From assembly GCA_900545665.1 (NCBI GenBank), contig UQZU01000047.1, positions 1 to 10,319 of the forward strand: a stretch of 10,319 bases of DNA, in the 5' to 3' direction. The stretch comes from an uncultured Collinsella sp. (lineage in GTDB: Bacteria; Actinomycetota; Coriobacteriia; Coriobacteriales; Coriobacteriaceae). Below, one piece after another: positions 6,485 through 10,319 of this stretch; within the stretch, counting starts at the first letter, position 1; the number at the start of each line of letters is the position of its first letter. Position numbers and translations under genes: made by a program. The notes under the pieces are model-generated. The model worked only from the letters and a program-made list of their open reading frames with translations. It did no database searches and was not told the origin of the DNA.

Positions 6485-7285
6485 CTAAACAAGTTGAAGA
6501 TTGATGACGATGACGCAGATGAGCAGCAACGCCGTCACCACCGCCGCGAACGCATCGCCGCGGCCAAATGCAAGCGCATGCAGGCGCGTGCGGCCCTGCT
6601 CGCCATGATAGCAGCGTGCATCCATGGCAGCAGACAGCGTCTCGGCATGGCGGAACACGCCGGTGAACAGCGGAATCGCCACACTGCCGAGCATGCGTAC
6701 GCCACCGAGCGGACCGCCCGTCACGCGCGCGCCGCGGCTTGCTTGTGCATCGGCCGTCTGCTTCATCTCAGTGGCAAACTGCGGCATAAAGCGTAGCGCG
6801 ATACCCATGATCATGCCGAGCTCGTGCGCAGGAAGTCCCACACGCGCAAACGGCGCGAGCAGGCGCTCAAAGCCCGCGGTGAGATCGAGCGTCGGCGTGG
6901 TGAGTGTAATGGCGCTCATGCCGGCCATCATCAACGTCAGGCGGCACGCCATAAAGACGGCAGAACGCAGCGAGCCCTCGCTTATCTGCAAAAATCCGAG
7001 CTGCCACAGGATGCGCCCATTCTGATCGGTAAACAAGTTGAGCACCGCGACCACGACGACGATTGCCAGCAGCGGCGCCATCGACGACAGAACGCGACGA
7101 ACCGGCACCCGAGACACGGCATAGATCAGCACGACGAAAATTGCGACAGGGGCCAGTCCGCGGAAGCTGCTGACTGTGAGCGTCGTGATCAGAAACACAG
7201 AGCCCAAGAGCAACTTGGTTCGCGGGTCCAGGCGGTGAATTGCACTATCGCTGGGATAGTAACTACCAAACGAAAACGCCTCCAT
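6485..7285 (-). CDS. ecfT: ECF transporter transmembrane component EcfT
   Basis: EcfT is the membrane scaffold that links the ATPase pair to the substrate-binding S component in energy-coupling-factor vitamin importers. The 266 residues start with the family opening DSAIHRLDPRTKLLLG (13-28). Hydrophobic spans follow at about 26-42, 45-58, 68-84, 108-128 and 246-266. The two cytoplasmic coupling motifs that dock in the ATPases are visible as SRG (183-185) and ARC (223-225). The second is more often ARG in this family, so C225 is a small departure. The ATG overlaps the ecfAA' stop by one base (TGATG), with GGAGGG upstream, so translation is probably coupled. Its partners are the adjacent ecfAA' and ribU products. 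Confidence 0.93.
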   Translation of the reverse strand: MEAFSFGSYYPSDSAIHRLDPRTKLLLGSVFLITTLTVSSFRGLAPVAIFVVLIYAVSRVPVRRVLSSMAPLLAIVVVVAVLNLFTDQNGRILWQLGFLQISEGSLRSAVFMACRLTLMMAGMSAITLTTPTLDLTAGFERLLAPFARVGLPAHELGMIMGIALRFMPQFATEMKQTADAQASRGARVTGGPLGGVRMLGSVAIPLFTGVFRHAETLSAAMDARCYHGEQGRTRLHALAFGRGDAFAAVVTALLLICVIVINLQLV

Positions 7286-9189
7286 CAGCAGCCCTCCTCT
7301 CGCGCGACCGTCTTGGATTTAGCAATGTCCGCGACGTTAGAAGGACCGCCCGAGCGACCGATTAGCAGGTCCACCAACTCATCTGCCAGCGACTCAACCG
7401 TATAGAGGCCGTCAAAGCGCAGCGGCACGCCTGCCTTCGCAAGCGTCAGCGCCATGCGCTGGGCAGCGGGAACACCCAAGCCGATTGATTTAAGCTCATC
7501 CGCATGCGCAAAAACCTGAGTGGGCGTGCCCTCGGCAAACACCGCGCCCTCGTTCATCACGACAATACGGTCGCAGCAATTGGCCAGGTCATCCATGCTG
7601 TGCGAAACCATGACAACGGTCAGGCCATCGCGGTGAAGTCGATCGATGAGCCCTAGGAAATCCCTGCGCGCAGCCGGATCGAGCCCCGCCATGGGTTCAT
7701 CGAGCACCAGGACTTCGGGCTCCATGGCGAGCACGCCGGCGAATGCCACGCGCCGTTGCTGACCGCCCGAAAGCTCAAAGGGACTCTTGTCGCCGACCGT
7801 GGAAAGGTCGAGGCCCACGCGCAAGAGCGATGACTCGACACGACGGTCGACTTCATCTTGCGGCAAGCCAAGGTTATGCGGACCAAACGCCACGTCCTGC
7901 GCCACGGTTTCGGCAAACAGCTGACGCTCAGGATATTGAAACACCACGCCGACCTTGGCCTTAACCGCGGCGGCGTCTTTCTTGTTTGACAGATCGAGCC
8001 CCAGCGCGCGAACGGATCCCTCCTGGGGGCGAATCAAACCGTTGAGATGCTGGACCAGCGTCGACTTACCCGAACCGGTATGACCTGCCAAGCCCAGGAA
8101 CTCGCCGCGACGCACCGTCAGCGATACATCGCGCAGCGCCCACGGGCTGCTTGGGTCGTTTCCCCAGAGAGCCTGTTTGCTCGATTTGCCCGCAGTGGCC
8201 GAGCGCTTATGCCAGCGGCGGCGCTCGCGCGGACTGAGCGAATAGCTAAACGAAAGGTGCGAAATCTCGATAACGGGCTCCAGCGCGTCTGCGCCATCGA
8301 GCGCAGAGGAAACGTTGTCGGGAATACGAGGATCGAATGCGAAAGGCCGCCCGGCGATGCCTGTCCTACTCCGCTCGGCATAAGCCTGCGCTATACCGGC
8401 GACCATATCCGCCTCGCGCACCTGCGCATAAACGGGCACGCCCTTCGCACGAAGCGCCACGCCCAAACGGCACGACTCCGGCATATCAAGGTTGAGCTGC
8501 GCGAGTTCGTCCGCCTGCGTCAAGATCTCCTCGGGCGTGCCCAACATGGCAACGCGGCCCGCTTGGAAGACAGCAACGCGATCGGCCTCGGCAGCCTCTT
8601 CCATAAAGTGCGTAATCATCACGATGGTCATGCCACGATCGTGGAGCGCACGGCAAGCCTTCATGAGGCCCTTGCGCCCACGCGGATCGAGCATCGAGGA
8701 AGCCTCATCCAAGATGAGCACGCGCGGTTCCATGGCAAGTACGCCGGCAAGCGCCACGCGCTGCTTTTGTCCGCCCGAGAGCGCATGGGTCTCGTGGCGC
8801 TCAAAGCCCACCAGGCCCACGCCCTTCAGCGCCTCGCGTACGCGCTGCGCAATTTGCGCCGATGGCACGCCAAGGTTTTCGGGACCGAACGCAACGTCAT
8901 CTTCGACAAGCGTTGCCACCAGCTGGTCGTCGGGATTCTGGAACACCATGCCCGCGGTCGAGCGAATGTCGTAGACCAGCTCGGGGTCGGACGTATCCAT
9001 GCCGTTGATACGTACCGTGCCCGCATCGGGCTGCAGCAGCGCATTCAGGTGCTTGGCAAACGTCGACTTGCCCGACCCATTGCCACCGAGGATGCAGAAA
9101 AACTCACCGTCCTCGATGTTCAGATCGACACCGTCGAGTGCTTTCGCAACGCCGTCGTAGCTAAATGAGATGCCCCGACACTCAATCAT
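7285..9189 (-). CDS. Fused double ATPase of the ECF transporter, EcfA1-EcfA2
   Basis: Two complete ABC ATPase domains in one 634-residue chain drive the vitamin importer with ATP in the cytoplasm. Domain 1 (1 to about 280) has Walker A GGNGSGKST (35-43), Q84, signature LSGGQKQR (137-144), Walker B LILDE (158-162) and H194. Domain 2 (about 306-634) has Walker A GHTGSGKST (369-377), Q418, LSGGQQRR (473-480), LVLDEP (494-499) and H530. Every catalytic element is present in both halves. Domains of this family are usually separate proteins of about 280 residues. Here they are fused through a linker at about 240-305. Domain 2 also carries an insertion of about 30 residues, partly basic (about 318-349), between its first two beta strands. 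The start overlaps the ribU stop by 4 nt (ATGA). The pairing with ribU argues for riboflavin, although such ATPases can serve several S components. Confidence 0.93.
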   Translation of the reverse strand: MIECRGISFSYDGVAKALDGVDLNIEDGEFFCILGGNGSGKSTFAKHLNALLQPDAGTVRINGMDTSDPELVYDIRSTAGMVFQNPDDQLVATLVEDDVAFGPENLGVPSAQIAQRVREALKGVGLVGFERHETHALSGGQKQRVALAGVLAMEPRVLILDEASSMLDPRGRKGLMKACRALHDRGMTIVMITHFMEEAAEADRVAVFQAGRVAMLGTPEEILTQADELAQLNLDMPESCRLGVALRAKGVPVYAQVREADMVAGIAQAYAERSRTGIAGRPFAFDPRIPDNVSSALDGADALEPVIEISHLSFSYSLSPRERRRWHKRSATAGKSSKQALWGNDPSSPWALRDVSLTVRRGEFLGLAGHTGSGKSTLVQHLNGLIRPQEGSVRALGLDLSNKKDAAAVKAKVGVVFQYPERQLFAETVAQDVAFGPHNLGLPQDEVDRRVESSLLRVGLDLSTVGDKSPFELSGGQQRRVAFAGVLAMEPEVLVLDEPMAGLDPAARRDFLGLIDRLHRDGLTVVMVSHSMDDLANCCDRIVVMNEGAVFAEGTPTQVFAHADELKSIGLGVPAAQRMALTLAKAGVPLRFDGLYTVESLADELVDLLIGRSGGPSNVADIAKSKTVAREEGC

Positions 9190-9776
9190 GCGCGGCCTTT
9201 GACCTGGCCCTTTTTAGGCGTGATGAGGTTGGAGACCGCCTTGTACACCGCAAGCGTCAATACCGAATTAAGCACGGTCTTGATAAGGTTGAACGGCAGC
9301 ACGGCAGGAATCATGAGCGGGGCGATCACATCGACCGAGCCATACCAGAACCATACGCCAATGGTAAGGTTCGCGACCATGGACAGCACCGTAGCGACAA
9401 TGACGCCGAGCACCAGACCAATCACGGCACCCTTGTAGGTGTGCATCTTTTGGTAGACGATCGCCGCAGGCAGAATATAGCCCAGCGTAGCGACCAGGTT
9501 CATAAGCGCGCCGACCCAGTCACCCGTAGTGAGTGCATGGATAACGATCGCCATGGCGGCAACAGCAGTACCGGCACCGGGGCCATACGCAAACCCGCAC
9601 ACCATCGCCGGCACCAGCGACGGGTCATACGTCAAAAACGGCGCCGAGGGAAGAATGGGTAGCTGTACATACATAAACAACGCGCTCAAGGCACACATCA
9701 ACGCCATGGTAACGAGCTGTTTGGTGCTCCACCTATTCGTGTTCTCAAAATGGATATGCTGCGACTGTTCAGACAT
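9186..9776 (-). CDS. ribU: Riboflavin ECF S component RibU
   Basis: RibU is the membrane protein that binds riboflavin for ECF-driven uptake. The 196 residues begin with a polar N-terminus of about 24 residues. Five to six hydrophobic spans follow, at about 25-44, 55-83, 84-101, 108-130, 138-160 and 164-182. The signature near the first span, VQLPILPSAPFLTYDPSLVP (37-56), is the RibU riboflavin-site region, and the N-terminal STKQLVTMALMCALSA is typical of the family. I start at 9776 because AGGTGA (9786-9781) is correctly placed before it. The in-frame ATG at 9797 lies inside the conserved 3' strand of the riboswitch (GTCCGGATG) and so is RNA structure, not a start. An FMN riboswitch directly upstream independently fixes the substrate as a flavin. 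Confidence 0.93.
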   Translation of the reverse strand: MSEQSQHIHFENTNRWSTKQLVTMALMCALSALFMYVQLPILPSAPFLTYDPSLVPAMVCGFAYGPGAGTAVAAMAIVIHALTTGDWVGALMNLVATLGYILPAAIVYQKMHTYKGAVIGLVLGVIVATVLSMVANLTIGVWFWYGSVDVIAPLMIPAVLPFNLIKTVLNSVLTLAVYKAVSNLITPKKGQVKGRA

Positions 9777-9786
9777 AAGATCACCT

Positions 9787-9972
9787 GCCTCTTTCATCCG
9801 GACTCTAACCGTTGGTACTGGGATCTCACCAGTTCAGCCGGCATGCGAACCAACACACGCACGGGTCGCGGACTCATCGGCTCGGCCGCAGACGCCTCGC
9901 CTGCGCCACGGCACCCCTTTGGCACCGCCCGATTTACCGCCAGTGGGGAATTTCACCCCGCCCTGAAACAGC
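9787..9972 (-). promoter_or_regulatory. FMN riboswitch (RFN element)
   Basis: Reading the minus strand, the conserved blocks occur in the right order. They are GGGGTGAAATTCCCCAC, then GGCGGTAA, GAGTCCGCGACCC, ACTGGTGAGATCCCAGT and finally GTCCGGATG. P1 can form between GCTGTTTC (9972-9965) and GAAAGAGGC (9795-9787). These are the six-arm junction elements of the FMN aptamer. The arm at about 9930-9870 is long and GC-rich. No terminator separates it from ribU. The Shine-Dalgarno AGGTGA abuts the P1 3' strand directly, which points to control of translation start rather than transcription. Rising FMN should lower expression of the uptake operon. Confidence 0.95.
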
Positions 9973-9979
9973 ACTTGCA

Positions 9980-10007
9980 AGTGTAGCACCAGTAGGCTTT
10001 CGCGCAA
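9980..10007 (-). promoter_or_regulatory. Probable promoter of the ribU operon
   Basis: On the minus strand a -10 TACACT (9985-9980) has a TGn extension (TGCTACACT). TTGCGC (10007-10002) sits 16 nt upstream as a weak -35. Transcription would begin near 9973, exactly at the 5' edge of riboswitch P1. The perfect palindrome CACTTGCAAGTG (9972-9983) overlaps the -10 box and start site and could be an operator or chance. Confidence 0.55.
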
Positions 10008-10070
10008 GTATGCCAAGGGTAATTTGTGGCGGGGGAAACGCTCTAGAAATGCGGCCGGGACAGAGCGGCG

Positions 10071-10250
10071 CGACAATAACGTACCCGCCCATCCCAAAGT
10101 GCTGCGTTTTTCGCGGCAAAGCCGCGAAACAGCAAAAGGGAAAAGCCACCGCAACAACCACGTTCCCCATCCATCCCAAAGTAGCGCGCCTTTCGCGCAA
10201 AGCGCGAAACAGCGAAGGGGACACGTATCCCTATCGACCACGTCCTTTTC
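10071..10250. repeat. Tandem ~80-bp repeat with internal hairpins
   Basis: Two imperfect copies (about 10071-10150 and 10151-10230) are followed by the start of a third. The shared blocks are ACGT near the unit start (10079, 10160, 10240), CCATCCCAAAGT (10089-10100 and 10171-10182), and a hairpin followed by CAGC.AA.GGG. The hairpin is TTTCGCGGC-AAA-GCCGCGAAA (10109-10129) in copy 1 and TTTCGCGC-AAA-GCGCGAAA (10191-10209) in copy 2. One base pair has been lost from both arms together, so the pairing is kept. No gene is called. Bases 10008-10070 and 10251-10274 show nothing else I can name. Confidence 0.7.
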
Positions 10251-10274
10251 CGCCCGCCGACCTCAAGGCCGTGA

Positions 10275-10319
10275 CTGTCTCTTATACACATCTGACGCTG
10301 CCGACGACGGAGAGAGTGT
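10275..10319. other. Illumina Nextera adapter and i5 index (artefact)
   Basis: Bases 10275-10293 are CTGTCTCTTATACACATCT, the Tn5 mosaic end used in Nextera libraries. GACGCTGCCGACGA (10294-10307) is the rest of the read-1 adapter in reverse complement. CGGAGAGA (10308-10315) is the reverse complement of TCTCTCCG, which I recall as Nextera XT index S511. GTGT (10316-10319) begins the flow-cell primer part. Genomic sequence therefore ends at about 10274. Any reading frame here that begins MCIRDS on the minus strand is adapter-derived. Confidence 0.98.

Noticed and set aside
9777..9797. RibU start at 9797
   Set aside because: That ATG is part of the conserved 3' strand of the FMN riboswitch; the ATG at 9776 has the well-placed AGGTGA.
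9834..10241. Minus-strand open frames across the riboswitch and repeats (135 and 96 residues)
   Set aside because: They lie over the riboswitch, promoter and tandem repeats, show no domain, and owe their length to GC-rich repeat composition.
10071..10250. CRISPR array
   Set aside because: There are only two imperfect units of about 80 bp with diverged repeats and no unique spacers of even length.
10043..10291. Minus-strand frame starting MCIRDS
   Set aside because: Its start is read from the Nextera adapter; the remainder runs through the tandem repeats without any recognisable domain.

Overview
The window looks like a complete short draft contig from a high-GC actinobacterium. The best guess is a gut Coriobacteriia member close to Collinsella. 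This is inferred from GC-rich codons, the actinobacterial argC-J-B-D gene order and the style of the intergenic repeats; it was not tested by any search. All confidently called genes lie on the minus strand, so transcription runs from the right edge to the left.

Two operons fill the window. The first (about 10007 down to 5443) starts with an extended -10 promoter and an FMN riboswitch. It continues with ribU (riboflavin S component), a fused double ATPase ecfAA', ecfT, and two tandem paralogues of the FMN-binding split-barrel family. A strong hairpin terminator at 5443-5508 ends it. The three transporter genes overlap by 4 nt and 1 nt, and the last two genes follow after gaps of 30 and 44 nt. 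The unit therefore reads as FMN-controlled riboflavin uptake coupled to two probable flavin-binding proteins.

The second operon (about 5407 down to 312) is the core of arginine synthesis: argC, argJ, argB, argD. Two ARG-box-like sites with 21-bp centre spacing overlap the probable promoter. ArgJ recycles acetyl groups, and ArgB carries the N-terminal helix sequence of arginine-inhibited kinases. Together with ArgC and ArgD they convert N-acetylglutamate to ornithine. argF, argG, argH and argR are not here. A terminator whose 5' arm lies inside the end of argD closes the operon.

The left edge (1-334) holds no convincing gene. It contains a cluster of small hairpins, a plus-strand terminator, a tRNA T-arm-like fragment, and a striking AT-rich 24-bp inverted repeat. 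The right edge (10008-10274) holds two copies of an approximately 80-bp tandem repeat, each with a hairpin. The last 45 bases (10275-10319) are not genomic: they are an Illumina Nextera adapter with its i5 index.
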